Shown: positions 32,677 to 41,781 of the stretch, one piece after another
Numbering within the stretch: the stretch's first letter is position 1
Layout: every line of letters starts with the position of its first letter
Assembly (NCBI RefSeq): GCF_003096655.1
Contig: NZ_QEKQ01000008.1
Location: forward strand, 1 to 64,000
Direction of reading: 5' to 3'
Length of the DNA stretch: 64,000 nucleotides
Source: Tamilnaduibacter salinus
GTDB lineage: Bacteria; Pseudomonadota; Gammaproteobacteria; Pseudomonadales; Oleiphilaceae
The notes under the pieces: model-generated
Seen by the model: only the letters and a program-made list of their open reading frames with translations
The model's database searches: none
Told to the model about the DNA's origin: nothing
Translations under genes and position numbers: made by a program

Positions 32677-34728
32677 ATGAACTGGCGTGCGATGTCGCCC
32701 AGCCGAGTGACGACACTCTACCCCATGCATCGATTGCATGGGGTCGTCCTCCTGGGCCTGCTGATCTTTACCCTGTTGCTCGGTATGGGCAACTCCCTGC
32801 ATTCGCGGATGCTCTGGATTGGCGAGCAGATGTGGTCCGACTATTATCTGCTGGATCCCTGGGCGGAGAAGCCCGAGTGTAACGTGAACATGGACATTGA
32901 TGCGGCGATCCAGAAGCGTCTGGACAACTACGAGCCGGATCCGGATGCCCTGTTTTCGTCGCCACCGAGCGAATCGAAGCTGAGAGAGTCGTTCGAGAAA
33001 TCACTGGAGCAGTGCAAACAGGAGCACGCCCTTTACAAACAGAACAAGGGGCAGATCACCACGTCCCTGACGATGTTCAAAACGGTCGAGCAGGGGATGG
33101 CCGATTTTCTGCTCGACAACATTGACCTGCAGAAATACCTGTTCCTGGGGTTGTTCGCCCTGGCGGCGCTGATTTCGGCGCTGGACACCGATCACATTGC
33201 GCTGCGATTGCCCCGCAACCGCGCCGAGTGGCGGTTGTCCCAGCTGACCCAGTTAGCCGTGAATGGTTTGATGGTGTACTCGAGCTTCTCCTACGTCGGT
33301 CGGCTTGAGGATTCCCCGGATGTGGGTGGCATCATCCGGACGCAGTACGCCGTCGCCTCGGTGTTCGGGGTGTTCATGCTGATCAACCTGTATCGGTTGC
33401 TGGTGCTGCCGAGCCGGATGAAGGCCGGGTCCCTGTCGGCATCGTCCGGGCTTGTGATTCCGCTTTATTGCGGGATGGGGCTGATCGCGATGTCGTATTT
33501 CTTCTTCGTGGACGGCTACAGCTCTGGGCTGGCGATCTACTTCGGCCAGATGATCAGTTTCTCTTCCATGTTCATCAACATCGGCCTGTACGTGCTGGTG
33601 GGCATGGCATTGAAGCAGACGCGCATTCCCGACATGCTGCTGGACGTCATTCAGCCGTTCAAGCTGCCGGCGCCCGCGCTCGCCTCACTGATGATTTTTG
33701 CGACCGCCTTCCCGACGGCGTTCACCGGGGCATCCGGGATTTTCATCCTGGCCGTGGGTGGCGTCGTCTATGACGAACTGCGCAAGGCTGGAGCCAACCG
33801 TCAGCTGTCGCTGGCCACAACGGCCATGTCGGGCAGCATGGGTGTGGTACTGAATCCCTGCCTGCTCATCGTGGTGGTGGCCGCCCTCAACAAGGAAGTG
33901 ACCACCGATGAACTCTACGGCTGGGGCTTCTGGATCTTTCTCATGTCGGCGTCGCTCTTCTCGCTGATCGTGTGCAAGACTCAGGGCAACTGGAAGCCGC
34001 GCCCGGAACCGGGTGCCTTTCGGGAAGCAGCGCGACGCCTGAAACCGCTGCTGCCCTATGTGATCACAGCGGCGCTGGTGATCGGGGGGATCTGGTTCCT
34101 GCTGGGGCTGGTCTTCAATGAATACAGCGCGCCGATGATTCTGCCGCTGGTGATGCTGGCGCTGGTGGCGCTGGATGCCAGTTGGGAGAACCGGGACGAG
34201 GGCCAGAGTCGCTCGTCGGCCTTCTGGTCGCGGAGCACCGCGGCAGCCAGCGATTCGGCCGTTCACATCGGGGCGCTGTTGGCCCTGATCGGCTTTTCCA
34301 TCTGCCTGGGTGGCATTATGGAGCGCTCGGACATCGTTCATGCGGTGTTCCCTGAGACGCTGGATAATCCGTGGCTGGTGATGGGTGTCATTGTCGTGAT
34401 GCTGACCTGTATCGGCATGGTCATGGACCCGTTCGGTGCCGTGATTCTGGTGTCGGCGACGATCGCGCAGGCGGCCATCAACCTGGGCATCGACCCGCTG
34501 CACTTCTGGATGGTCTGTCTGGTGGCCTTCGAGCTGGGTTACCTGAGCCCGCCAGTGGCGCTGAACCACCTGCTGACGAGACAGGTGGTGGGCGAGACGG
34601 AAGTCATCGCCTCGGAGCGGACCGGCAGTTTCTATCATCGCTACGAGCGACTTCTGCTGCCGCTCATGGTGATGGGCACCACACTGCTGCTGGTCGGCTT
34701 TGTGCCACTGTTCTTCTACGCCATCTGA
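32677..34728 (+). CDS. TRAP transporter permease, fused small and large subunits
   Basis: A 683-residue inner-membrane protein. The N-terminal part (to about 270) has helices at 22-44, 146-166, 186-205 and 225-245 around a roughly 100-residue charged loop, in the place of the small DctQ-like subunit. From about 275 on it follows the DctM-like large subunit, with repeated glycine-rich helices such as PTAFTGASGIFILAVGGVVYDELRKAG, GSMGVVLNPCLL, IGMVMDPFGAVILV and ELGYLSPPVALNH. TRAP permeases import organic acids driven by a sodium gradient. A strong terminator follows. Confidence 0.87.
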   Translation: MNWRAMSPSRVTTLYPMHRLHGVVLLGLLIFTLLLGMGNSLHSRMLWIGEQMWSDYYLLDPWAEKPECNVNMDIDAAIQKRLDNYEPDPDALFSSPPSESKLRESFEKSLEQCKQEHALYKQNKGQITTSLTMFKTVEQGMADFLLDNIDLQKYLFLGLFALAALISALDTDHIALRLPRNRAEWRLSQLTQLAVNGLMVYSSFSYVGRLEDSPDVGGIIRTQYAVASVFGVFMLINLYRLLVLPSRMKAGSLSASSGLVIPLYCGMGLIAMSYFFFVDGYSSGLAIYFGQMISFSSMFINIGLYVLVGMALKQTRIPDMLLDVIQPFKLPAPALASLMIFATAFPTAFTGASGIFILAVGGVVYDELRKAGANRQLSLATTAMSGSMGVVLNPCLLIVVVAALNKEVTTDELYGWGFWIFLMSASLFSLIVCKTQGNWKPRPEPGAFREAARRLKPLLPYVITAALVIGGIWFLLGLVFNEYSAPMILPLVMLALVALDASWENRDEGQSRSSAFWSRSTAAASDSAVHIGALLALIGFSICLGGIMERSDIVHAVFPETLDNPWLVMGVIVVMLTCIGMVMDPFGAVILVSATIAQAAINLGIDPLHFWMVCLVAFELGYLSPPVALNHLLTRQVVGETEVIASERTGSFYHRYERLLLPLMVMGTTLLLVGFVPLFFYAI

Positions 34729-34744
34729 CCGGACCATCAGCCCC

Positions 34745-34784
34745 AAAAAACCGCCCTTCGGAGAACCCGTCGGGCGGTTTTTTT
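34745..34784 (+). terminator. Rho-independent terminator of the TRAP operon
   Basis: AAAAAACCGCCC pairs with GGGCGGTTTTTT across a 15-base loop, and the 3' arm runs into seven Ts (34778-34784). It begins 17 bases after the permease stop. The A-run on the 5' side would also let it act from the opposite strand. Confidence 0.92.
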
Positions 34785-34912
34785 CGTTCAGTGAATAGGT
34801 CGACGCTGATAAAACGTAAGAAATCATAGATGGAATCTGTCGGAAATCAGCCATGGATCGCGTCCCTGATGGCCGTGCGCTGGTAAACTGTCGTTAACTA
34901 TGAACCCGTTAT

Positions 34913-37528
34913 ATGCTCAACACTATGATGACCACACCTCCACATCGCTGCCTGCTGTTGCCCGGTTTGTCCTTGCTGCTGATTCTCAGTGGCTGTGGGG
35001 GTGGCTCTGGCTCAACTATGGGCGGAGGCCCGACACCCGATGCCAGTGGTGAGATCCGCATTGAGGCGCGGACGCGGGTGGATAGTGATACAGCGGATGA
35101 TCTCGGGCGGGGTCAGGCTGAGAGTAACAACAGCATCCCCCAGGGGTTGCCGAGCCCGGCCATCGTTGGGGGCTATGTCAGCGATACGTCCGGTCCGCAT
35201 GAGACGCCGGGCCTGAGATTCAGCACAGACGAGACGGATCGTTACCAGCTCTCCCTGACCGGGTCACAGGTTGTTTCCGTTCAACTGTTTACGGTGACGA
35301 ACGAGTTGGAGAGCGGAATCGTCCGGCTCCTGAATCAGGACGGTGATTCGGTGGACCAGGCTCTGTTGAGTCAGACCACGGATTCGGCCAGCGTGTCTCC
35401 CTCGGCAAGCAGCGAAGCCCAGTACGAGCTCGTGATTGATACCGGTCCTGACAGCGCCCCGTTTCGGTATGTCGTCAGTGTGAGCTCTTCATCCGGCGGT
35501 TCGACAGCAACCCACCTCGCTGCGGGGGACGCCCCGTTTGAGGCCGGCGAAGCGCTGGTGACCTACGCGGCTCCGGTTTCCGGAGTTCGTAGTCTCGCGG
35601 TGCAGTCCGGGGCCTCAGGCACTCGTCGCCTGAGCGGCAACACCTGGTTGCTTCGTCAGTCCGATCAGTTCCGAGCCCTGTCCAGAGGCGGGATGAGTGA
35701 CCGCCGGCAGACCATTGACTGGATACGCGAGTTGCGCCAGCAGCCGGGTGTGGTTGCCGCAGAACCGAATTACCGGGTTCATGGGATGCAGGTGAACCCG
35801 GATGATGATGACTTATACCGACAACAGTGGAACCTCCCGCAGATCCAGGTACCCGCGGTCTGGCAGGTTCAGAGCAACCCCGGATCGGGCATTCGTGTTG
35901 CGGTGCTGGATACGGGGCTCTTCAGCAGCAGCCCTGAGAGTCTCGGGAATTGGCATCCAGATATTGAGAAGGCGGATGGCAGCGGGATTGTTTTGCCTTC
36001 GACCGCAGACTATGTCTCGGGTGATAACGAGGGTGACACCACGGCCGGCAGGGATCGCAACCCGGCGAATCCCGGCAACGGTGATATACAGTCCAGTAGT
36101 TTCCACGGGACGCACGTGTCGGGCATCGTGGTCGGGCGAGACAATCAGGATGGCATTGTAGGTATCGCCCCCTTTGCAGACCTGATGCCGATCCGGGTGC
36201 TGGGGACGGATGAGCAGGGCAGTACGTCCGATCTGATCGCGGCGATTGACGACCTTGCCAGTCTGTCTCCCTCCCAGAGACCTCACGTGATCAACCTGAG
36301 TCTTGGTGGTGTCGGTAACAGTGACACGCTTCGTAGTGCGATCGACTGGGGGGTTGATCAAGGCATTCTGTTTGTGGCGGCGGCTGGCAACCAGGGTACC
36401 TCGGACCCGGTCTATCCGGCCGCATTTGACAACGTGATCGCGGTTGGGGCGGTTGATTCAAGTGGTGAGAGGGCGCCTTACTCCAACTTTGGACCTTGGC
36501 TGGACTTGATGGCCCCCGGCGGCTACTCCCCCCGCGATGGACGATCAATCATCAGTGCCTGGGGGAGACAGGCTGGTAATACGTTTACGCCCGACTATGC
36601 GCCTCTCGAGGGAACGTCAGTTGCGACACCACATGTTTCAGGTGTGATTGCCTTGATGCAGCAGTCAAGTCTCGCCGAGCGAGGCAGGCGCTTGTCTCTT
36701 GCGGAGTTCATGACTCATCTCAGAAACGGGCGGCTGACAAGCAGGGATGACAGTTTCTACAGTCCGAGTGAATACGGCGAGGGGCTGATGGACGCAGTAA
36801 AAGCGACAGATGCGGCTGGACTCTCCTTTAATGGCGTCATTGTCGGAAATCCGGCCAGCTTTCGGTTCAATGGGTCGGTCACGACCTCGGAGACGACCCT
36901 GTCCGTGTTACCGGAAACGGACAGTGAAGCGGTTCTGCCGACAGCGTCTGTCGCGAGCCCCAGTTGGCTGGATGTCAGCAAGGACGAATCCCTGAATGGG
37001 GAGACCGTGACCCTGGTGGCCACCATCAACAATCGTCGTCAGGCTGAGCAGGACGAAGTGACAGTGTCTTACGAGAACGCTGAGGGCAATTCCAGAACAC
37101 TCAACATCCCGGTCAACGTCCAACTGGGTGATCCGGTCAATGCCCGCGATGCCGGTCGGCACTATGTGCTCCTGGTCAGCGCTGATGGCGAACGGGAGAC
37201 GGTCGCCCAGCAGGTCGTAACGGCCAGTGGCGGCTCCTACGCCTTTGCGTTTGATGATGTCGAACCTGGCGAGTACTTTCTCGTCGCCGGCAGCGACGTC
37301 GATAACGACGGCAATATCTGCGACAACGGTGAGGCCTGTGCGGAGTATCCCACGAACGGGTTGCCCGAGCCGGTTCGTCTGGGCGACACGTCGCGCAACG
37401 ACCTGAGTATGACCACCAGTTTCCGGCGCTCGGCGTCATCAGCACAGAGCTTGCCCCGGCCGGGCTTTCGCGGCTATCGTCTGTTGCGTCCGGAATCGGC
37501 CGAACCCCAACGAAAGGTAGTACCATGA
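34913..37528 (+). CDS. Secreted S8 (subtilisin-like) serine protease lipoprotein
   Basis: An 871-residue protein with a lipobox (LSGC, Cys28 in the longest form), a Gly/Ser-rich linker, a pro-region with a PPC-like beta domain (about 85-190) and an inhibitor-like segment (QPGVVAAEPNYRVH). The peptidase domain follows, with Asp333 (VAVLDTG), His398 (HGTHVSG) and Ser569 (GTSVATPH), all three catalytic residues intact. The C-terminal 250 residues hold beta domains, including a DVDNDGNICDNGE calcium-like loop. Start choice among three nearby ATGs is open. The stop overlaps the PrcB-family gene by ATGA. It probably acts at the outer membrane or outside. Confidence 0.9.
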   Translation: MLNTMMTTPPHRCLLLPGLSLLLILSGCGGGSGSTMGGGPTPDASGEIRIEARTRVDSDTADDLGRGQAESNNSIPQGLPSPAIVGGYVSDTSGPHETPGLRFSTDETDRYQLSLTGSQVVSVQLFTVTNELESGIVRLLNQDGDSVDQALLSQTTDSASVSPSASSEAQYELVIDTGPDSAPFRYVVSVSSSSGGSTATHLAAGDAPFEAGEALVTYAAPVSGVRSLAVQSGASGTRRLSGNTWLLRQSDQFRALSRGGMSDRRQTIDWIRELRQQPGVVAAEPNYRVHGMQVNPDDDDLYRQQWNLPQIQVPAVWQVQSNPGSGIRVAVLDTGLFSSSPESLGNWHPDIEKADGSGIVLPSTADYVSGDNEGDTTAGRDRNPANPGNGDIQSSSFHGTHVSGIVVGRDNQDGIVGIAPFADLMPIRVLGTDEQGSTSDLIAAIDDLASLSPSQRPHVINLSLGGVGNSDTLRSAIDWGVDQGILFVAAAGNQGTSDPVYPAAFDNVIAVGAVDSSGERAPYSNFGPWLDLMAPGGYSPRDGRSIISAWGRQAGNTFTPDYAPLEGTSVATPHVSGVIALMQQSSLAERGRRLSLAEFMTHLRNGRLTSRDDSFYSPSEYGEGLMDAVKATDAAGLSFNGVIVGNPASFRFNGSVTTSETTLSVLPETDSEAVLPTASVASPSWLDVSKDESLNGETVTLVATINNRRQAEQDEVTVSYENAEGNSRTLNIPVNVQLGDPVNARDAGRHYVLLVSADGERETVAQQVVTASGGSYAFAFDDVEPGEYFLVAGSDVDNDGNICDNGEACAEYPTNGLPEPVRLGDTSRNDLSMTTSFRRSASSAQSLPRPGFRGYRLLRPESAEPQRKVVP

Positions 37529-37983
37529 TTCGTATTCGATGGTTTGCTGGTCTGCTGGCGTCGGCAGCATTGACCGGCTGCGCTGCGATCGGCAGCTCGG
37601 GGCCGGTAGTCACCGCCTCGCTTTCCTCCAGTCACTGTGGCTTCACGGCGGAGGGGCTGACGCTGGTGTCCTCCGAGTCGGACTGGCAGCAACTCCAGCA
37701 GGATCGGGTAGGGGCCTTGCCGCCCTGGCCAGCCCGTGACGATCGGAGCATGCTGGTGATCAGCATGGGGGAGCGCCCGACGGGTGGCTACAGCATCGAG
37801 ATGCGTGACGCGCGGATCCGGGATGAACTGCTGGTCATTGACGTGCTGGTCGAACGCCCCGGTGGTGGCATGGTCTCCCAGGCGCTGACGACCCCCTGTG
37901 CGATTCTCAACGTCCCGTCCGAGGGCTGGGATGAAGTGGTGGTGAAGGACAAGACCGACAACCTGTTCTACCAGAAGCTGTAG
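37525..37983 (+). CDS. PrcB-family protease-complex lipoprotein
   Basis: A 152-residue lipoprotein (signal helix then LTGC, Cys19) with a PrcB C-terminal domain marked by GERPTGGYSIEM near residue 90. In Treponema denticola, PrcB is a lipoprotein that assembles with the subtilisin-like protease dentilisin. Here the gene overlaps the S8 protease gene by four bases, giving the same pairing in a proteobacterium. It may hold or mature the protease at the envelope. It is followed 7 bp later by parE, which is probably unrelated in function. Confidence 0.87.
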   Translation: MIRIRWFAGLLASAALTGCAAIGSSGPVVTASLSSSHCGFTAEGLTLVSSESDWQQLQQDRVGALPPWPARDDRSMLVISMGERPTGGYSIEMRDARIRDELLVIDVLVERPGGGMVSQALTTPCAILNVPSEGWDEVVVKDKTDNLFYQKL

Positions 37984-37990
37984 GAGTTCC

Positions 37991-39889
37991 ATGAGCCAGA
38001 AAGACTACAACGCCGAAGCGATTGAGGTACTCAGTGGCCTGGACCCGGTGCGCAAACGCCCGGGCATGTACACCGACACCAGTCGCCCCAACCACCTGGC
38101 TCAGGAAGTCATCGACAACAGTGTGGACGAGGCCCTGGCGGGCTTTGCCACTCGCGTGGATGTAACCCTGCACGCGGACAATTCGCTGAGCGTCGAAGAC
38201 AACGGGCGGGGCATGCCGGTGGACGTTCACCCGGAGCATGGCGTGCCGGGCGTGGAGCTGATTCTGACGCGGCTTCACGCCGGTGGTAAGTTTTCCGCCA
38301 AGGGCAGTTACACCTTCTCCGGCGGCCTGCATGGGGTGGGGGTGTCTGTGGTCAATGCGTTGTCCACGCACCTGGAAGTGTCCATCAAACGTGCCGGACA
38401 GCGTTACAGCATCGCCTTTGCCAACGGTGAGAAGACCCGCGATCTGACCCCTGTGGATAGCGTGGGCAAACGCAACACCGGCACCCGGTTGACGTTTACC
38501 CCCGATGTCAGCTATTTCGACAGCCCCCGCTTTTCCATCAGCCGGCTGCGCCACAACCTGCGGGCCAAAGCGGTCCTCTGCCCCGGCCTGACGGTGACGT
38601 TTCATCAGGAGCAGACGGGTGAAAAAGACGAGTGGTACTACGAGGACGGACTGCGGGATTATCTCCACAGCGCCCTGGCTGACATCGAGCGGGTTCCGGC
38701 AGAGCCATTCACCGGTGACATGTCGGGTAATAGTGAGGAAGTCCACTGGGCCGTTCAGTGGCTGCCTGAAGACGGTGAGGCGGTCACCGAGAGCTATGTC
38801 AATCTGATTCCGACGCCCCTGGGCGGGACTCATGTCAATGGCCTGCGAACTGGCGTTCTGGAGGCCATGAGAGAGTTCTGTGAGTTCCGCAATCTGCTGC
38901 CGCGGGGAGTCAAACTCACCCCGGACGATGTCTGGGAGCGTTGCAGTTATGTGCTTTCTTTCAAAATGTCCGATCCGCAGTTCTCGGGGCAGACCAAGGA
39001 ACGCCTGTCATCGCGGGAGGCCGCGGCGTTCATCTCTGGCGTGGTCAAGGACGCGTTCAGTCTCTGGCTGAACCAGCACACCGATATTGGTGAGGCGCTG
39101 GCGGATCTGTTCATCAGCAATGCCCAGCGACGCCTGAAGGCGAGTCGGAAGGTCGCCCGAAAGAAGGTCACCCAGGGGCCAGCATTGCCGGGCAAACTGG
39201 CAGACTGCTCCGGTGGTGATGCCAACCGGGCGGAGCTGTTCCTCGTCGAGGGGGATTCTGCCGGCGGTTCCGCCAAGCAGGCGCGTGACCGGGAGTATCA
39301 GGCGGTGATGCCGCTGCGGGGCAAGATTCTGAATACCTGGGAGGTCGACCCTGGCGAGATCCTGGCCTCCCAAGAGGTGCATGACATTGCCGTTGCGATT
39401 GGTGTTGACCCCGGCTCCGAGAAGCTCGAAGGGCTGCGCTACGACAAGATCTGCATTCTCGCGGACGCCGACTCCGATGGCCTGCATATCGCCACCTTGC
39501 TGTGCGCATTGTTCGTCAAGCATTTCCGGCCCGTGGTCGAGGCCGGGCACGTTTACGTGGCGATGCCGCCGCTCTACCGGGTGGATGTCGGCAAGGAAAC
39601 CTTTTACGCCCTCGATGAGCATGAGCGGCAGGGCATCCTGGACCGGATTGCGGCCGAGAAGCGCAAGGGGAAGGTCTCGGTCACCCGTTTCAAGGGCCTG
39701 GGTGAGATGAATCCGTTACAGCTTCGCGAAACGACAATGGCGCCGGACACCCGTCGTTTGGTTCTGCTGTCGCTTGAAGATGCGGAAGAAACGATTCAGC
39801 GCATGGACATGCTGCTTGGGAAGAAGCGAGCGTCTGACCGTCGCGCGTGGCTGGAGACCTACGGGAATATGGCGGACGTGCCGGCCTGA
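37991..39889 (+). CDS. parE: DNA topoisomerase IV subunit B
   Basis: A 632-residue type IIA topoisomerase ATPase subunit, needed to unlink daughter chromosomes. GHKL motifs are EVIDNSVDEALAGF, VEDNGRGMPVD and the ATP lid GVGVSVVNALS; the TOPRIM part has FLVEGDSAGGSAKQARDR, PLRGKILNTWE and DADSDGLHIATLL. The start has GGAG 8 bases upstream. parC lies 4.2 kb downstream in the same direction, an arrangement also known in Pseudomonas, with extra genes between. Confidence 0.97.
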   Translation: MSQKDYNAEAIEVLSGLDPVRKRPGMYTDTSRPNHLAQEVIDNSVDEALAGFATRVDVTLHADNSLSVEDNGRGMPVDVHPEHGVPGVELILTRLHAGGKFSAKGSYTFSGGLHGVGVSVVNALSTHLEVSIKRAGQRYSIAFANGEKTRDLTPVDSVGKRNTGTRLTFTPDVSYFDSPRFSISRLRHNLRAKAVLCPGLTVTFHQEQTGEKDEWYYEDGLRDYLHSALADIERVPAEPFTGDMSGNSEEVHWAVQWLPEDGEAVTESYVNLIPTPLGGTHVNGLRTGVLEAMREFCEFRNLLPRGVKLTPDDVWERCSYVLSFKMSDPQFSGQTKERLSSREAAAFISGVVKDAFSLWLNQHTDIGEALADLFISNAQRRLKASRKVARKKVTQGPALPGKLADCSGGDANRAELFLVEGDSAGGSAKQARDREYQAVMPLRGKILNTWEVDPGEILASQEVHDIAVAIGVDPGSEKLEGLRYDKICILADADSDGLHIATLLCALFVKHFRPVVEAGHVYVAMPPLYRVDVGKETFYALDEHERQGILDRIAAEKRKGKVSVTRFKGLGEMNPLQLRETTMAPDTRRLVLLSLEDAEETIQRMDMLLGKKRASDRRAWLETYGNMADVPA

Positions 39890-40108
39890 GCAAGACACGT
39901 TTCTCAAGCAAGGTAGTCGAACATTGAGTGGGTGTTGTACAAGCCTGCCCAGCGGTAACCCCGTTGTCTGATCGGGAACGGCTGGTGGTCATTGCCGGAG
40001 GAGCGACAGGGATGTCGCGGTCGCATTTGGCGTCAGGGATGACCATCAAATGCAGCGTAGGCAATGATTACCAGCCGATCCCAGGCACCGTGATCGAGAG
40101 CAGATATC

Positions 40109-40150
40109 GGTCGCCCTGGCGGGCGACTCCGAAGTCGGAGACATCGGCTA
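40109..40150. repeat. REP-like double hairpin, copy 2
   Basis: This is the inverted copy of 24966-25007: GGTCGCCC followed by GGCGGGCGAC, then CTCCGAAGTCGGAG and ACATCGGCTA. One extra base distinguishes the copies. It lies in the 295-bp gap between parE and the convergent EAL-protein gene, where no coding frame is convincing. An additional small GCGACA/TGTCGC dyad lies at about 40004-40019. Confidence 0.7.
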
Positions 40151-40184
40151 CATTGAAGACGGCGAAACCTTCAAGCTGAAGAGA

Positions 40185-41450
40185 TTACGCCAGAATATCG
40201 CAACACAACACGTTCACCTCATTCCCATTCTGGAATGCCAGCGAAAGGGTGACGCACATGTAGGCACCGGTGACGGAGAGGTAGGGGCGGGTGACCTGGA
40301 CGTGATCGGGCTGGTTGAGGGCCTGTTGCAGATAGTGCTGGCGGTACCAGTCGGCGTTGCGGGTGTTTTCCAGCGGGCGGAAGCGCGGGTCGGAGCAGGC
40401 CTCCATCGTGGTGTCGCGCTGAGTGTCGTCGATCTGAACACCATGTTCGTTGATCAGATAGCAGCGTGACACCGTGTGGTGCCCGATCAGAGCGTGGCAG
40501 GCTTGCTGAAAAGGGGTGCCCCCGCTGAGTTGCTTTGCGGCCTCGCGAAAACGTGGCTCGAAAAAATCGGTGATCTGGTGGCTCGGGTCGAAGCGGTTAG
40601 CGTTTTGCCGCTTGTAGTCGGTCAACAGGCTGTCGAAGTCCATGACGGAGGCCATGACCTCGGACAGCTCGGTGCTGGGGTGACTGAAAAAGAAGCCCTG
40701 GACAAAATCCACGCCACCGTCGATGGCAATCATCGCCTGTTCCCGCGTTTCCACGCCCTCAAGCAGTACCAGGCAGCCGGATTGGTGAAGCAGGGACACA
40801 ATGCCGTTCAGAATCTGGCGGGCGCGCTTGTCATCCGTGGCGCGGTTGAGAATCTGACGGTCCAGTTTGACGATGTCCGGTGACAGGTTCCAGATGCGTT
40901 CAAAGTTGCTGTGACCGGCCCCGAAATCGTCGATCGCTGTCAGGCAACCCAGTTCCTTGTAGTACTCCACGGTACGCCGTAGTTGTTCGGCGTCATCCGT
41001 TGGCTGCTCAACGATCTCGACGACCACTCGATGGGGCGGGAACTGAGTCCGTTCCAGAAGGTGGCCAAAGAAGGCGTCACGCTTTCCCTTGTTAGCGACC
41101 ACTCTGGGGGAGACGTTCAGGAACAGCCAGTTGATCTCGTCGTTCATGGACGCGAAGTTCTGGATGTGAAGATACCGGCATAGCCGGTCGAGCATCAGAT
41201 CTTCCGGATCGGTTGTCGGGAGCTGGAAAAGATGCAACGGCAGTACCCGGGCCATGTCGGTATCGAACGCCCGTATCAGGGCCTCATAGCCGACAATCCG
41301 CTTGTGGGAGATACTGAAGATGGGTTGCAGGGCCGTGCGTAGTGTCAATCCCTGAAACGTGGCCTGCCATCCCGCGTCCTGCTGATCCAGAAGCGGCGTA
41401 AGAAGGTCGAGTTCCGGCTCGGCTGTCTGGTTGGGAATGCGTGTCGACAT
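40185..41450 (-). CDS. EAL-domain c-di-GMP phosphodiesterase with C-terminal sensor-like domain
   Basis: A 421-residue protein (from the ATG at 41450; a GTG at 41489 is possible). The EAL domain at about residues 30-260 keeps the catalytic set: GYEALIRAF, FLNVSP, EIVEQ, IDDFGAGHSN, VKLD, LLEGVET and VQGFFFS. It is therefore expected to cleave c-di-GMP. The C-terminal 150 residues (CYLINEHGVQIDDTQRD onward) resemble the PAS/CACHE-like module that follows EAL in YkuI-type proteins. No membrane helix is present. It is convergent with parE, and its upstream gap holds the second 266-bp element. Confidence 0.88.
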   Translation of the reverse strand: MSTRIPNQTAEPELDLLTPLLDQQDAGWQATFQGLTLRTALQPIFSISHKRIVGYEALIRAFDTDMARVLPLHLFQLPTTDPEDLMLDRLCRYLHIQNFASMNDEINWLFLNVSPRVVANKGKRDAFFGHLLERTQFPPHRVVVEIVEQPTDDAEQLRRTVEYYKELGCLTAIDDFGAGHSNFERIWNLSPDIVKLDRQILNRATDDKRARQILNGIVSLLHQSGCLVLLEGVETREQAMIAIDGGVDFVQGFFFSHPSTELSEVMASVMDFDSLLTDYKRQNANRFDPSHQITDFFEPRFREAAKQLSGGTPFQQACHALIGHHTVSRCYLINEHGVQIDDTQRDTTMEACSDPRFRPLENTRNADWYRQHYLQQALNQPDHVQVTRPYLSVTGAYMCVTLSLAFQNGNEVNVLCCDILA

Positions 41451-41540
41451 TAATCGCTGATTCTGTGACTCGCCCAGACGTCCTGACACTGATGGGCTGT
41501 GGATGGACTCCTCATCCGGTCACTGTGTTGAGGAGTTTCA

Positions 41541-41621
41541 ATGAGCTATGAACGCAATTATGATGTGATGCTGCCAGACGCTCCCCAACGGAACCAGTTG
41601 TTTTCAGTTAAATTACGTTAA
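41541..41621 (+). CDS. Possible 26-residue peptide
   Basis: A short frame, MSYERNYDVMLPDAPQRNQL plus six residues, preceded by GAGGAG at a good distance (7 bases) from its ATG. Composition is mixed and there is no signal. It could be a true small protein, the remains of a longer gene, or chance. It lies between the EAL-protein gene and the second 266-bp element in DNA otherwise without genes. Confidence 0.3.
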   Translation: MSYERNYDVMLPDAPQRNQLFSVKLR

Positions 41622-41701
41622 AGTAAGACAGGGTGGGCACGCCGGCCGGCGGACGCGCGCCGTACCCACCACCGGCCCCTGCGGGCGGAGATCAGTGCCA
41701 A

Positions 41702-41749
41702 TCAGTTGTTGCTGGGGATGACGACCAGTTCGTCGAATTCAACGTCCAT
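41702..41749 (-). CDS. Possible 15-residue acidic peptide
   Basis: MDVEFDELVVIPSNN is encoded leftward with GGAG seven bases before its ATG. It starts 32 bp from the edge of the 266-bp element at 41782. The size is that of a leader peptide, and no downstream gene in the same direction is close enough to be controlled except the EAL-protein gene at 41450. Evidence is limited to the ribosome binding site. Confidence 0.25.
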   Translation of the reverse strand: MDVEFDELVVIPSNN

Positions 41750-41781
41750 CGGTTCACTCCATGTTGTGTGAATGAATCATT

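Noticed and set aside
33685-34854. A 389-codon leftward frame over the TRAP permease
   Set aside because: Gln/His/Arg-rich antisense product typical of hydrophobic genes read backward, with no ribosome binding site or family match.
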